Part shown: piece by piece, positions 37,855 to 46,556 of the stretch | How positions within the stretch are numbered: the first letter of the stretch is position 1 | Layout: each line of letters opens with the position of its first letter | DNA from: Actinomycetes bacterium | GTDB taxonomy: Bacteria; Actinomycetota; Acidimicrobiia; Acidimicrobiales; Acidimicrobiaceae | Assembly: GCA_021803345.1 (NCBI GenBank) | Contig: JAJZLS010000046.1 | Coordinates: 2,274-66,273 of the forward strand | Direction: 5' to 3' | DNA length: 64,000 nucleotides | Program-made: the position numbers and the translations under genes | The notes under the pieces: generated by a model | What the model was told of the DNA's origin: nothing | Database searches by the model: none | What the model saw: only the letters and a program-made list of their open reading frames with translations

Positions 37855-38931
37855 ATGGCTCAAGATCTGAACAGGCCAGCGTCGGATCGACTCACCTGGC
37901 GCGGAGTGGTTGAAGAATACCGGAGTTTTTTACCGGTAGACGAGAAAACCCCTGTCGTAACTTTAGGAGAAGGTCGAACTCCACTTATATACGCATCCGA
38001 ATTGTCCAAGGAAAAGTCATGCCAGGTTTACCTGAAGTATGAGGGTGCCAATCCCACTGGCTCTTTCAAAGACCGTGGAATGACTATGGCAATTTCTAAA
38101 GCGGCTGAGAGTGGAAGCCAGACGGTTGTCTGTGCCTCTACCGGCAATACCTCTGCATCCGCTGCTGCATATGCTGCCAAGGCTGGAATGACCTGTGCGG
38201 TCTTGATCCCGGAAGGGTACATCGCCCTAGGGAAGTTGGCTCAGGCGCTGGTTTATGGAGCCAAAGTGATGCAAATTCGAGGAAATTTCGATCAGGCACT
38301 GCAAATAGTGCGGGAGTTGGGCGAAAACTCTGACAAAGTTACGGTAGTCAATTCGATCAATCCCTATCGCATTGAAGGACAGAAAACCGGTGCCTTCGAG
38401 ATCGTGGACGGCCTGGGACGGGTACCAGACTTTCATTTTATTCCGGTTGGGAATGCTGGGAATATTACTGCTTATTGGAAGGGATACAAGGAGTACTTTA
38501 ATGCCGGCATATCCAGCGGATTGCCAAAGATGATGGGTTTTCAGGCGGCCGGTTCGGCGCCGATAGTGTTAGGTCACGTTGTTGAGAATCCAGATACTGT
38601 GGCAACTGCGATAAGAATTGGAAATCCTGCCTCCTGGGACAATGCCGTTGCCGCTAAGAACGAGTCCGGTGGATTGATAGATTCGGTGGAGGATTCAGAG
38701 ATACTGGCTGCGTACCGTTTTTTGGCAAGCAGGGAATCAGTTTTTTGCGAGCCCGCTTCAGCAGCCTCAGTAGCTGGACTTTTGCGCACTGACATTCCCA
38801 AGGGTTCTACTGTGGTATGCGTTCTTACCGGGCATGGGTTGAAAGATCCAGACGTAGCGATATCCCAAATAACTGTTCCTGATGCGGTGGATGCCACATA
38901 TGAGGCAATTTCAAAGGAACTGGGAGTTTAA
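37855..38931 (+). CDS. thrC: Threonine synthase
   Basis: Converts O-phosphohomoserine to threonine with PLP. The 358-residue protein resembles the short actinobacterial ThrC: no zinc ribbon, PLP lysine in NPTGSFKDRGMTMA near 62-75, ASTGNTSASAAAYA loop, and the glycine-rich PVGNAGN phosphate site near 198. ATG at 37855 is chosen over a TTG one codon earlier. It directly follows hom, so this is the housekeeping copy. The thrB homoserine kinase gene that follows in Mycobacterium is absent here. Confidence 0.95.
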   Translation: MAQDLNRPASDRLTWRGVVEEYRSFLPVDEKTPVVTLGEGRTPLIYASELSKEKSCQVYLKYEGANPTGSFKDRGMTMAISKAAESGSQTVVCASTGNTSASAAAYAAKAGMTCAVLIPEGYIALGKLAQALVYGAKVMQIRGNFDQALQIVRELGENSDKVTVVNSINPYRIEGQKTGAFEIVDGLGRVPDFHFIPVGNAGNITAYWKGYKEYFNAGISSGLPKMMGFQAAGSAPIVLGHVVENPDTVATAIRIGNPASWDNAVAAKNESGGLIDSVEDSEILAAYRFLASRESVFCEPASAASVAGLLRTDIPKGSTVVCVLTGHGLKDPDVAISQITVPDAVDATYEAISKELGV

Positions 38932-39155
38932 AAATCACGCTTAAAAGTTAAATTTCTTGCTAAAGTGGTCTATAGAGTCCGTGAGTTATGTATGATCAGA
39001 TCAATAATTGGTTACTTCCAGTTGTTTACTCGTTGGCCAAGCCGCTGAATCACTATACAATCCTTGGTCAAAGCGGCCATATTTGTGTGGGATTTTAGCG
39101 GGAGCCTAATAGTAATGTATGTTTAAATTTGTGCGAGTAATGCTCACTTCGCTCC

Positions 39156-39190
39156 CTAGATCGATCTAGTCCCCGTTCCGGGATAGGACT
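39156..39190 (+). promoter_or_regulatory. Palindrome and hairpin in the rho leader
   Basis: In the 388-bp gap before rho there is a perfect 14-bp palindrome, CTAGATCGATCTAG (39156-39169), overlapped by a short hairpin AGTCC...GGACT (39168-39172 with 39186-39190) containing CCG/CGG. rho genes are commonly autoregulated through their leader RNA, so a regulatory role is plausible. The rest of the gap (38932-39319) contains no supported gene. Confidence 0.4.
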
Positions 39191-39319
39191 TAAATGACGT
39201 ATGAATCTAGATTAAATTACCGTGTCACTATGCGAGCATTCGAGTAACTCAGCACAGATGTGGTGGCGGGACAATACTGCGGGGCAAAATTGAATGTTTA
39301 TATTTTTGGAAATTAGAGA

Positions 39320-41125
39320 TTGGAAAATGACCAGATGAGCACTGAGTCTCAGATCGAACGTTCCGTTCTAGAAAAAAAAGATCGTGATGAACTTGTTCAG
39401 ATTGCTTCAGCTCTGCAGCTGAAGACCACTTCTAGAACGAGAAAAGGTGAAGTTATAGACCTTATACTGCAGTCAGCAGGGGTAGTTCCCCAGCTTGAGC
39501 TGGCAGCAGAAAAGCCTAAGGCAGAAAAGCCTCGAAGGTCCAGGACGGCCCCCAAGGCTAAACAGGCCGAGCTGAGCGAGCAGATTGCGTCAGAGAGTCC
39601 TGTGGACATGAAGATCACGGAAGAGCCAGTTGAACAGAGATCTGATCTTGGCGAGCCTAAGGATCAGAAGGGTTCCGAGTCGATGGTTCCACCGCCGATA
39701 GTTGTTACCACTGCCACCATGCCCCGCCGGCGTATTGTAAATCCAGGTGCACGAAATGGATCGAATGGATCTAATGGAGCGGTTTCAACCGACGAGCTTA
39801 TAGATCAGGAATTTGTAGCCAAAGTAGCCGAGCCATCTGAAAAGGTGGCCCCGGAAGAACCTTTGGAGCAGCGTAAGGTGCCCGAACAATCGTCCGAAGG
39901 GGGATCACGAAGAAACCGTCGCCGCAGAGGAAGGGATCGGGATCGTGATCGTGAGACACCGTCGGAACCCGCGGTGCCGGTAGAACTCACCGATGTGGAC
40001 GGAATTCTCGATCTAAGAGATGAAGGTTTTGGATTTCTACGCTCCAGTGCCTATCTCCCCAGTGTCAAAGACGTCTATGTAGCCATATCTGTTGTGCGTA
40101 AGTATGGATTGCGCAAGGGGGACCAGGTGATTGGCGGAGCAAGGGCTGCCAATGCCAATGAGAAATATCCAGCTCTGGTCAGAGTGGACAGGGTAAATGG
40201 GATTGACCCCGAGGAAGTGAAATCGAGGCCCCGGTTTGAAGACTTGACGCCACTGTTTCCAGATGTCAAGCTAAAGCTTGAAACCCCAAGAGACCAGGCT
40301 AACGTCACTGCGCGGATTGTCGATCTGGTATCGCCGATAGGCAAGGGCCAGCGAGGTCTGATAGTCTCCCCTCCCAAAGCCGGTAAAACCACCATCATGA
40401 AGCATATAGCTCACTGCATTGAGGCCAATAATCCGGAGGTGTATCTGATGGTTTTGCTGGTAGATGAGCGGCCGGAAGAAGTCACCGACATGAGAAGGTC
40501 GGTAAAAGGTGAGGTCGTGGCTTCCACATTTGACAGGCCGGCCGAGGAGCATACCGCCGTTTCTGAGCTGGCTTTAGAGCGCGCGAAACGTTTAGTGGAG
40601 ATGGGCAAAGACGTAGTAATAATTCTTGATGGTATTACCAGGCTTGCACGGGCATATAACCTTGCTCAGCCAGCCTCTGGAAGAATCATGTCTGGTGGTG
40701 TGGACTCCGGAGCCTTATATCCGCCTAAGAAATTCTTTGGAGCAGCGAGAAATGTGGAAGAGGGTGGATCACTGACGATTTTAGCCACCGCACTTGTTGA
40801 GACTGGATCCAGAATGGACGAAGTAATTTTCGAAGAGTTCAAGGGAACCGGTAATATGGAACTCAAGCTTGATCGGCGCCTTGCGGAGCGACGCCTCTAT
40901 CCCGCGATAGATGTAAACGGTTCCTCGACTCGTCACGAAGAGCTGCTGTTTGATAAAGATCAGCTGGCTCAAGTATGGAAACTGAGGAGAGTTCTCAATG
41001 CCCTGGGGGGCGATGGCAATTCAGCGCCAAGTCTGGAACTTTTAATTGACAAAGTCCGTTCGACCAAGTCAAATGATGAGTTTCTAATGGAAATCGCCAA
41101 GACTCAGTTGCCAACCAACTACTAA
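39320..41125 (+). CDS. rho: Transcription termination factor Rho, actinobacterial long form
   Basis: RNA-dependent hexameric helicase that ends transcription. At 601 residues it is far longer than E. coli Rho (419). Order: Rho_N/SAP-like helices (about 12-52), an acidic, Lys/Glu/Pro-rich insertion (about 55-195), an Arg-rich patch [15 protein letters not shown] (about 196-212), the cold-shock RNA-binding domain (about 225-300), then the ATPase with Walker A PPKAGKTT near 351. The insertion is typical of actinobacterial Rho and is thought to add RNA binding. The TTG start at 39320 could instead be the ATG five codons later. Confidence 0.97.
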   Translation: MENDQMSTESQIERSVLEKKDRDELVQIASALQLKTTSRTRKGEVIDLILQSAGVVPQLELAAEKPKAEKPRRSRTAPKAKQAELSEQIASESPVDMKITEEPVEQRSDLGEPKDQKGSESMVPPPIVVTTATMPRRRIVNPGARNGSNGSNGAVSTDELIDQEFVAKVAEPSEKVAPEEPLEQRKVPEQSSEGGSRRNRRRRGRDRDRDRETPSEPAVPVELTDVDGILDLRDEGFGFLRSSAYLPSVKDVYVAISVVRKYGLRKGDQVIGGARAANANEKYPALVRVDRVNGIDPEEVKSRPRFEDLTPLFPDVKLKLETPRDQANVTARIVDLVSPIGKGQRGLIVSPPKAGKTTIMKHIAHCIEANNPEVYLMVLLVDERPEEVTDMRRSVKGEVVASTFDRPAEEHTAVSELALERAKRLVEMGKDVVIILDGITRLARAYNLAQPASGRIMSGGVDSGALYPPKKFFGAARNVEEGGSLTILATALVETGSRMDEVIFEEFKGTGNMELKLDRRLAERRLYPAIDVNGSSTRHEELLFDKDQLAQVWKLRRVLNALGGDGNSAPSLELLIDKVRSTKSNDEFLMEIAKTQLPTNY

Positions 41126-41190
41126 GAGGTATCTGCGCTGTTGTGTGGAATAGTTTGGAATTTTTAAAGTCTCGCTAGAATGGATAAGTT

Positions 41191-41406
41191 ATGAAGCCAG
41201 AAATTCACCCAAATTATATGGTCACCACTGTGCACTGCTCATGCGGTAATAGTTTTGTGACAAAATCAACTAAACCAGAGCTGCATGTGGAACTTTGCAG
41301 CGAGTGCCATCCATTCTACACCGGGAAACAAAAGCTTGTTGACACTGGTGGTAGGGTAGAGCGTTTCCAAAGGCGTTATGGAGAGCGTAAGCCTGCCAAG
41401 AAGTAA
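41191..41406 (+). CDS. rpmE: Ribosomal protein L31 (zinc-binding form)
   Basis: A 71-residue ribosomal protein of the large subunit, C+ type: zinc ligands occur as Cys in HCSCG and as CSECH, with the conserved [25 protein letters not shown]. It follows rho by 65 bp, the same order as in other actinobacteria. Zinc-dependent L31 is usually replaced by a cysteine-free paralogue when zinc is scarce; none is seen here. Confidence 0.97.
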   Translation: MKPEIHPNYMVTTVHCSCGNSFVTKSTKPELHVELCSECHPFYTGKQKLVDTGGRVERFQRRYGERKPAKK

Positions 41407-41442
41407 AGTTATTGTCAGTCGTTTCAGATCTGAGATTAGATA

Positions 41443-42618
41443 GTGTTTGAGTCAGACCGAGTTGACAAGGGTTCTCCTCTTTTGGGAACCCTTGTTGCAT
41501 CTATAGGCAAAGTTGACCCAGATCAAGACCTAGACGGTGCCGCATTTCATGAACTGCCGACGTTTGTTGCAGCTGTGGTTGGGGAAGCCGGTCATATTCT
41601 CGTCACTTCCTTAGGTCAGATTGATATTTCTCCTTTTGTCTTTTTCGCCTCGAAGTGGACTCTGAGTCGTATAAATATCTACCTAGTCCCCTTTGTCCTC
41701 GGTGGCAAAAGGGAATCACTTTCCAGATTTGCCGAGGTGCTTAAATTCCAGAGCCGGGCCTTTCGTGTGGCGCTCGAGATATTTGAAGTGGACTCCGATC
41801 GTACCAAAATGGTTGAGCCAGCTTCAGATCTTGAGGTGTTTGTTCAGGACCGGAAGGCAGGTAGCGGATTTATGCAGCTTCAAGGCGCTGACGATATGGT
41901 GGAACTTTTCAGTTCCAAAGGGTGCCAGGTCCTCTTTGTCTCCGACACTCTGATTGCAACGTATTTGGGGCTCGAAGTCGGCAGGTGTGGACTGAGCGAG
42001 GGGTCTCTGAAACTGGAAATTGGAGTTGGCCGAACCGACAGAATGGCAAAATCGATGCTTTTGGGTTCGCAGGAGCCGACGGAACTTTTAGATGCCACAA
42101 TCAAGGTGGTTGAGAAGTTTCGATTAGGTCATTCCGAGTTTCATCCATTGGCCAGGCTAAGCCTACCCAGGTGGATGAGGATGACTCTGGTGCAAAAGCC
42201 GGAGATCGTAGGCGCTATAGAGGTTATTCCAATTGAGCTGGATCGCGGAGCCGACTGGCCTAGCCAGGGTATATGGTCTTCGGGAGGACGGGTTCGGGGG
42301 GCGTCCGAGGACGATTTGATGTTTGAAAATTATAAGTCCAGCTTCATAGATGACGACATTTCCTTCGCACTTGCTATATATTCTGACGGCACCGAACGAG
42401 TGCTGGGGATATTTTCTGGGATTGTACTTGGAGCTGTGGCAAAGTTATATGAAGTGACCCAGTCATGCATAGGTCACGGCAGAAATATTAGTGGTTCTAT
42501 CATGGTCAGCCAGGATAAAAGTAGGATTATTGCAATAGAGCGTCTGGTTCAGTTGGCTGCATTTGAAATAGCCACTGCCGCGTTAACGTCAGAATGGAAA
42601 ATATCTAACCCGAGCTAG
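41443..42618 (+). CDS. Unrecognised 391-residue protein between rpmE and prfA
   Basis: I do not recognise this family. The GTG start at 41443 gives 391 residues of mixed alpha/beta character without signal peptide, transmembrane segment or cysteine cluster. Two parts can be guessed from composition: an N-terminal half with alternating hydrophobic strands (for example VVGEAGHILVTSLGQIDISPF) and a C-terminal part with helices ending in LVQLAAFEIATAAL. It stands 36 bp after rpmE and 17 bp before prfA, so it is co-transcribed with translation genes. In Mycobacterium these two genes are adjacent, so this is an insertion in a conserved block. Confidence 0.8.
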   Translation: MFESDRVDKGSPLLGTLVASIGKVDPDQDLDGAAFHELPTFVAAVVGEAGHILVTSLGQIDISPFVFFASKWTLSRINIYLVPFVLGGKRESLSRFAEVLKFQSRAFRVALEIFEVDSDRTKMVEPASDLEVFVQDRKAGSGFMQLQGADDMVELFSSKGCQVLFVSDTLIATYLGLEVGRCGLSEGSLKLEIGVGRTDRMAKSMLLGSQEPTELLDATIKVVEKFRLGHSEFHPLARLSLPRWMRMTLVQKPEIVGAIEVIPIELDRGADWPSQGIWSSGGRVRGASEDDLMFENYKSSFIDDDISFALAIYSDGTERVLGIFSGIVLGAVAKLYEVTQSCIGHGRNISGSIMVSQDKSRIIAIERLVQLAAFEIATAALTSEWKISNPS

Positions 42619-42635
42619 GTGGCAAGCGGAAAAGC

Positions 42636-43703
42636 ATGTTTGATCGACTTTCAGAAATAACTAAAGAGTACGACGCGGTCCTGGTGCAGCTAGGTGACCC
42701 TTCCATTTATTCAGATCAAAAGAAATTTAGGGAACTTTCCCGCAGGCACAAGGAATTAGAAACTATTGTCACTTGCTACAAGGCTTATCTTGATGCCAAG
42801 AGCGAGGTGGACACCCTAAAAGAGATGATAAGTGAGTCATCCGGCGAGGATAGGGAGTTACTCAGAGATGAGCTGGAGTCAGTGGAAGCCAATCTGGAAC
42901 TGCAGACCAAGAATCTTGAGCTTGCCCTGCTTCCAAAGGACGAGAACGACGGAAGGAACGTCATTGTAGAGATTCGTGGTGCCGAGGGCGGAGAAGAGGC
43001 CAACCTGTTTGCTAAGGACCTGTTTGATATGTATATCCGTTACTGCGATCGCCAGGGTTGGAAATGGGAGTTGCTTAGTGCTGACGAATCAGAGCGAGGC
43101 GGCTACACCGACGTTACTTTCATAGTTAAAGGGCAGGACGCGTGGAGCAAGCTAAAGCATGAAGGTGGCCCTCACCGTGTTCAACGAGTACCGGTGACAG
43201 AGTCTCAAGGCAGAGTGCATACTTCATCTGCCACAGTCACGATTCTCCCCGAAGCCGAAGAAGTGGAAGTACAGATCGACCCCAATGACCTAAAGATAGA
43301 TGTATACCGTTCCACTGGACCTGGGGGACAATCTGTAAATACTACAGACAGTGCGGTCAGAATTACCCACCTGCCGACCGGGTTGGTGGTGGCTATGCAG
43401 GACGAGAAGAGCCAGATTCAGAACCGGGCCAAGGCTCTCCAGGTGCTTCGTTCCAGGTTACTAAAGTTAGAGCAGGAAAAGCAGTCAGCAGAGCTTTCAA
43501 GTGCGAGGAAATCTCAGATCGGAGGCGGGGGTCGATCTGAGAAAATCCGCACCTATAACTTCAAGGAAAATCGGGTTACCGATCATAGGATTGGTTTGAC
43601 GCTTTACCGTTTGGATCGCATCCTTTTGGGGGAATTGGAAGAGATTACTGAAGCCCTGTTGCTCGATGAGCGTACCAGGCAACTAGAGAGTCAGGGTAGC
43701 TAA
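42636..43703 (+). CDS. prfA: Peptide chain release factor 1
   Basis: Recognises UAA and UAG and triggers peptide release at the ribosome. The 355-residue protein has the stop-codon tripeptide as PVT (in RVPVTESQGRVHTS near 185), which marks RF1 rather than RF2 (SPF), and the catalytic GGQ near 229-231 in STGPGGQSVN. The Gln of GGQ is the expected methylation target of PrmC, encoded 6 bp downstream. Confidence 0.97.
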   Translation: MFDRLSEITKEYDAVLVQLGDPSIYSDQKKFRELSRRHKELETIVTCYKAYLDAKSEVDTLKEMISESSGEDRELLRDELESVEANLELQTKNLELALLPKDENDGRNVIVEIRGAEGGEEANLFAKDLFDMYIRYCDRQGWKWELLSADESERGGYTDVTFIVKGQDAWSKLKHEGGPHRVQRVPVTESQGRVHTSSATVTILPEAEEVEVQIDPNDLKIDVYRSTGPGGQSVNTTDSAVRITHLPTGLVVAMQDEKSQIQNRAKALQVLRSRLLKLEQEKQSAELSSARKSQIGGGGRSEKIRTYNFKENRVTDHRIGLTLYRLDRILLGELEEITEALLLDERTRQLESQGS

Positions 43704-43709
43704 TTCGAA

Positions 43710-44519
43710 ATGGATGGTCTAACTTCTGACCTGGATTCTGAGATTGGGCGGCGTCTATCGAAATTAGTAAACCAGCCTCAGCTGGTCCGATGGATACTCG
43801 AGGAAGTATCCAGTTCCTTTTCACAGCAAAATCAAGAACCTGCTGCCCTCGAGATGGCCAGGAGATTCAACGACGGAGAGCCGATCCAGTACATCTTTGG
43901 CCACTGGAGTTTCAGGTCTCTGGAACTGAAGTGTGATACCAGAGCACTGATTCCGAGGCCTGAGACCGAGCAGCTGGTTGATTTAGTCTTAGATAGTCTA
44001 AAAGCACTCCAAGGCAGGCGGGTCCTTGAGATCGGCACAGGAACCGGGGCTATAGCTATTTCTCTTGCAGTCGAAGTTCCAGGTCTCGATATTGTAGCTA
44101 CTGACATATCAACTGAAGCGCTAGCGTTAGCGACGGAAAATCTAGATCGATTTGCGACCCAAAGTACAGTGAAGTTTGTTCTGTCGGATTTATTCGAATC
44201 ATTGGACAAGGAACTGAAATTTGATCTGATTGTGTCGAACCCTCCTTACGTGCCCAGTTCCTCCGAGATCCCTCCTGTGGTTAGAGATTATGAGCCTCAT
44301 GTGGCTTTGTTCGGGGGACCCCAAGGTTTGAACATCATTCTTCCAATAATTTGCCAAGCCCAAAACTGGCTGAGCGGCAGCGGGGCACGAGTGCTGCTGG
44401 AAATCGACGAGAGTCATGGAAGCGCTGTTGTTGAGGCGGCTGAGGTGGCTGGGTATAGCGGATTCGAAATATTTCAGGATCTCGCTGGAAAAGATAGATT
44501 TGCCCGTCTGACTTATTAG
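43710..44519 (+). CDS. prmC: Release factor glutamine methyltransferase
   Basis: Methylates the GGQ glutamine of release factors with S-adenosylmethionine. The 269-residue protein has the N-terminal helical RF-binding domain (about 1-85), the SAM motif VLEIGTGTGAIAISLA near 106-121 and the catalytic NPPY near 177-180. It is coupled to prfA, its substrate. The gene ends the block, before a bidirectional hairpin. Confidence 0.96.
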   Translation: MDGLTSDLDSEIGRRLSKLVNQPQLVRWILEEVSSSFSQQNQEPAALEMARRFNDGEPIQYIFGHWSFRSLELKCDTRALIPRPETEQLVDLVLDSLKALQGRRVLEIGTGTGAIAISLAVEVPGLDIVATDISTEALALATENLDRFATQSTVKFVLSDLFESLDKELKFDLIVSNPPYVPSSSEIPPVVRDYEPHVALFGGPQGLNIILPIICQAQNWLSGSGARVLLEIDESHGSAVVEAAEVAGYSGFEIFQDLAGKDRFARLTY

Positions 44520-44542
44520 GCAGATCTATTGTATTAAAAGGA

Positions 44543-44585
44543 AAGAGCCGGATGCTCCTTGGCGGGGAGAGAACATCCGGCTCTT
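44543..44585. terminator. Hairpin between convergent prmC and anti-sigma-like gene
   Basis: AAGAGCCGGATG (44543-44554) pairs perfectly over 12 bp with CATCCGGCTCTT (44574-44585), with a 19-base loop. It lies between two converging genes and could end transcription from both sides. U-runs are weak. Confidence 0.75.
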
Positions 44586-44611
44586 GGGGTGTCGGGGAAA
44601 TGTTTGGCTAG

Positions 44612-45649
44612 TTAGCCACCAAATGGGCTGTGACTGATACCCACAGAAGTGCTACCGCTGATGCGACCGTTTGAGTGAGGATTTCCACCCTTGCCATTTC
44701 GATAAGTGGTAGGCGGCTGATTGACTGAATCTGTCGTACTCGAGGTACTTGCACTGGTAGTGGTGCTGGAACTGCCAGAGAATGGAAAGTGCGAGTTGGT
44801 TTGGTTGTGAGCCTTAGCCTGTGATTGCCCAAAGCTTTGTCCGCCAGATGAACTGTGCCCACTTGGATGAGTAGAGGTGCCACACAACTGCGTAACTGAT
44901 TCTCCCTTTGAGTGAGCATACGCTTGCAGTCTCTGCAGCGCTAGCGAACCTGATACCGAGGTGCTACTAGTTGCTGATGTGGTAGAGGTTGTGCTAGATG
45001 TCGTAGATGAGGTTGTGGTGCTGGCACCAGTGGTGGAGGTACTAGATGAACTCGCACCAGTGGAGCTAAGGTATGCGGTACACAGGCCGAACAGGCTGTT
45101 ACCGTTTGCCAGTCCCTGATCCACGCCGTTGGTTAGCCCATTTTTGGAGCCAGCGGCAGCAGTAGCGCTCCCACTAACTGATGCCTTGGGAAGCGTAATG
45201 TCAGATGACGAAGAAGAACCCGAAGTGGTTGAAGAGGGAATGGAAATTCCTACCTTCGAAAGTGATCCAGACAGCGATGACTGGACTGAGGATGGGAGGT
45301 CTCCATTAAAGGCAGCAACAGCAGTTCCAGATAGTGCAGTTGCAGCCAGTGCTGCTCCAGCGATTTTGGCGGCAAGCAGCTTAGATAGCATGCGTCGTTT
45401 CCTTTCGGGCTCCAAATTGGTGATAGACCCTTGCACCATGGCTGCTTTGAAGCTTGAAACCATGCTTGCCTGGTTAGCTAGTTCAGCCTCGGTGGCTGGT
45501 GACTTAGCTGCATTTATTAGCTCAGCAATATGTTTAGCCGGTCCCGAAAGTTGGGACGGATCTAGCTTCCCTTTCAGCAGGAGCTCGAATTGTTCTGGGC
45601 TAATGGGTCCGTCATTCATGTCAATTTGGTAATCGCTATCATCGTTCAT
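44612..45649 (-). CDS. Membrane-anchored Ser/Thr-rich protein, probable anti-sigma partner
   Basis: 345 residues: an N-terminal cytoplasmic part (1-90) with an acidic start and the helix KHIAELINAAKS, one membrane helix (about 91-113, AGAALAATALSGTAVAAF), and an extracytoplasmic region rich in Ser, Thr and Gly with long simple repeats of ST (about 125-320). The cytoplasmic part has no recognised zinc-anti-sigma motif. The start overlaps the ECF sigma factor gene by 4 bp, so it is probably its membrane anchor; this is inferred from position and topology. Confidence 0.75.
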   Translation of the reverse strand: MNDDSDYQIDMNDGPISPEQFELLLKGKLDPSQLSGPAKHIAELINAAKSPATEAELANQASMVSSFKAAMVQGSITNLEPERKRRMLSKLLAAKIAGAALAATALSGTAVAAFNGDLPSSVQSSLSGSLSKVGISIPSSTTSGSSSSSDITLPKASVSGSATAAAGSKNGLTNGVDQGLANGNSLFGLCTAYLSSTGASSSSTSTTGASTTTSSTTSSTTSTTSATSSTSVSGSLALQRLQAYAHSKGESVTQLCGTSTHPSGHSSSGGQSFGQSQAKAHNQTNSHFPFSGSSSTTTSASTSSTTDSVNQPPTTYRNGKGGNPHSNGRISGSTSVGISHSPFGG

Positions 45650-46212
45650 TCCGTTACAAAATTTCTCTTAAATTTTTTAGAGAGCGAATTAAGGGCTCGG
45701 TATTGAATCACCCTGACTGCTTCGGGACTTTTTTCCACGATTTTTGCTACTTCTTCTACGCTGAGTTCACCGAGTATCCGGAGCAAAAGCACTTCGGCAT
45801 GATGAGGTGGGAGCTGATTTACTAATTCTTCTATGGCGGACTCGGCGGAAAGGTTTGATATAGCTGCTTCGGACGAACTGTCGGCTTCATTTAGTGACTG
45901 CTCTTGGCTGAATCGGGTTCTTAAGTTTTCAAAGGCAATTTTTGATTTTCCTGCAGTTCTGTAATGATCCACCAGTTTTCTTCTGGCTATCGAAAACATC
46001 CATGATCGAAAGTCGTGTGGATTTCCATTAAAGTTTGCAATACCTTTTGCGATCGCCAGCCAGGTTTCGGACGCGATATCTTCATATTGGTTTGGCGCTT
46101 GATTCTTTAAAAATCGTAGTAGTTGTGGGTTGAATGACCTGAACAAGGTGACGATGCCTTGGTCGTTGCCCTGTTTGGCGCTCTCGATTGCAACTTCAAG
46201 TTCTATTGTCAT
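45646..46212 (-). CDS. ECF-family RNA polymerase sigma factor
   Basis: A 188-residue sigma factor with region 2 (about 25-90; NQYEDIASETWLAIAKG and FRSWMFSIARRKLVDHYR) and region 4 (about 130-180; LPPHHAEVLLLRILGELSVEEVAKIVEKSPEAVRV helix-turn-helix). The ATG at 46212 has AGGGGA just before it and is preferred to one 8 codons upstream. It is translationally coupled to the membrane partner downstream. The promoters it recognises cannot be told from the window. Confidence 0.9.
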   Translation of the reverse strand: MTIELEVAIESAKQGNDQGIVTLFRSFNPQLLRFLKNQAPNQYEDIASETWLAIAKGIANFNGNPHDFRSWMFSIARRKLVDHYRTAGKSKIAFENLRTRFSQEQSLNEADSSSEAAISNLSAESAIEELVNQLPPHHAEVLLLRILGELSVEEVAKIVEKSPEAVRVIQYRALNSLSKKFKRNFVTE

Positions 46213-46503
46213 TTTCCCCTGGGCGCAATGGTGCATATGATGTTTGACGATCAGCTGGATCTATTAAGAAATAAGAGCCAAAGGTCCATCGACGAATACT
46301 GGTTGTGAGTTACCGCTAAACGATTCTTATAAATCTAGTAGTTGAGCATCGAAGCATAGGGGAATAAAAAAAAGTTCGCTCCACTCTGCTGTTCCTGCCT
46401 CACCTGCCATCTTGGGAAGCAGCTGGATGGAAGTATTTTTAAAAAAACTTATAAAAAGGAGGAAAGTTCCTTCTTTAGTGACTAATGTCTCTTAAATAGG
46501 ATT

Positions 46504-46517
46504 ATCCGTATACGGAT
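46504..46517 (+). promoter_or_regulatory. Perfect 14-bp palindrome before the flavin monooxygenase
   Basis: ATCCGTATACGGAT is a perfect palindrome 39 bp before the monooxygenase ATG. It lies in the 344-bp divergent region between the sigma factor and the catabolic island, and could be an operator for the MarR protein encoded at 47931 or for a regulator outside the window. The rest of the region (46213-46556) contains no gene. Confidence 0.5.
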
Positions 46518-46556
46518 TAGTTTCCAAGCTGTTTGCTTGAAAAGGTGGCATTTAAA

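Noticed and set aside
44700..45190. Repetitive sequence suggesting a CRISPR or tandem repeat array
   Set aside because: The repeats encode Ser/Thr runs within an open frame and have no fixed unit or spacer pattern.
45129..45632. 167-codon plus-strand frame inside the anti-sigma-like gene
   Set aside because: It is the antisense of a low-complexity Ser/Thr-rich gene that is translationally coupled to the sigma factor; codon composition belongs to the minus strand.
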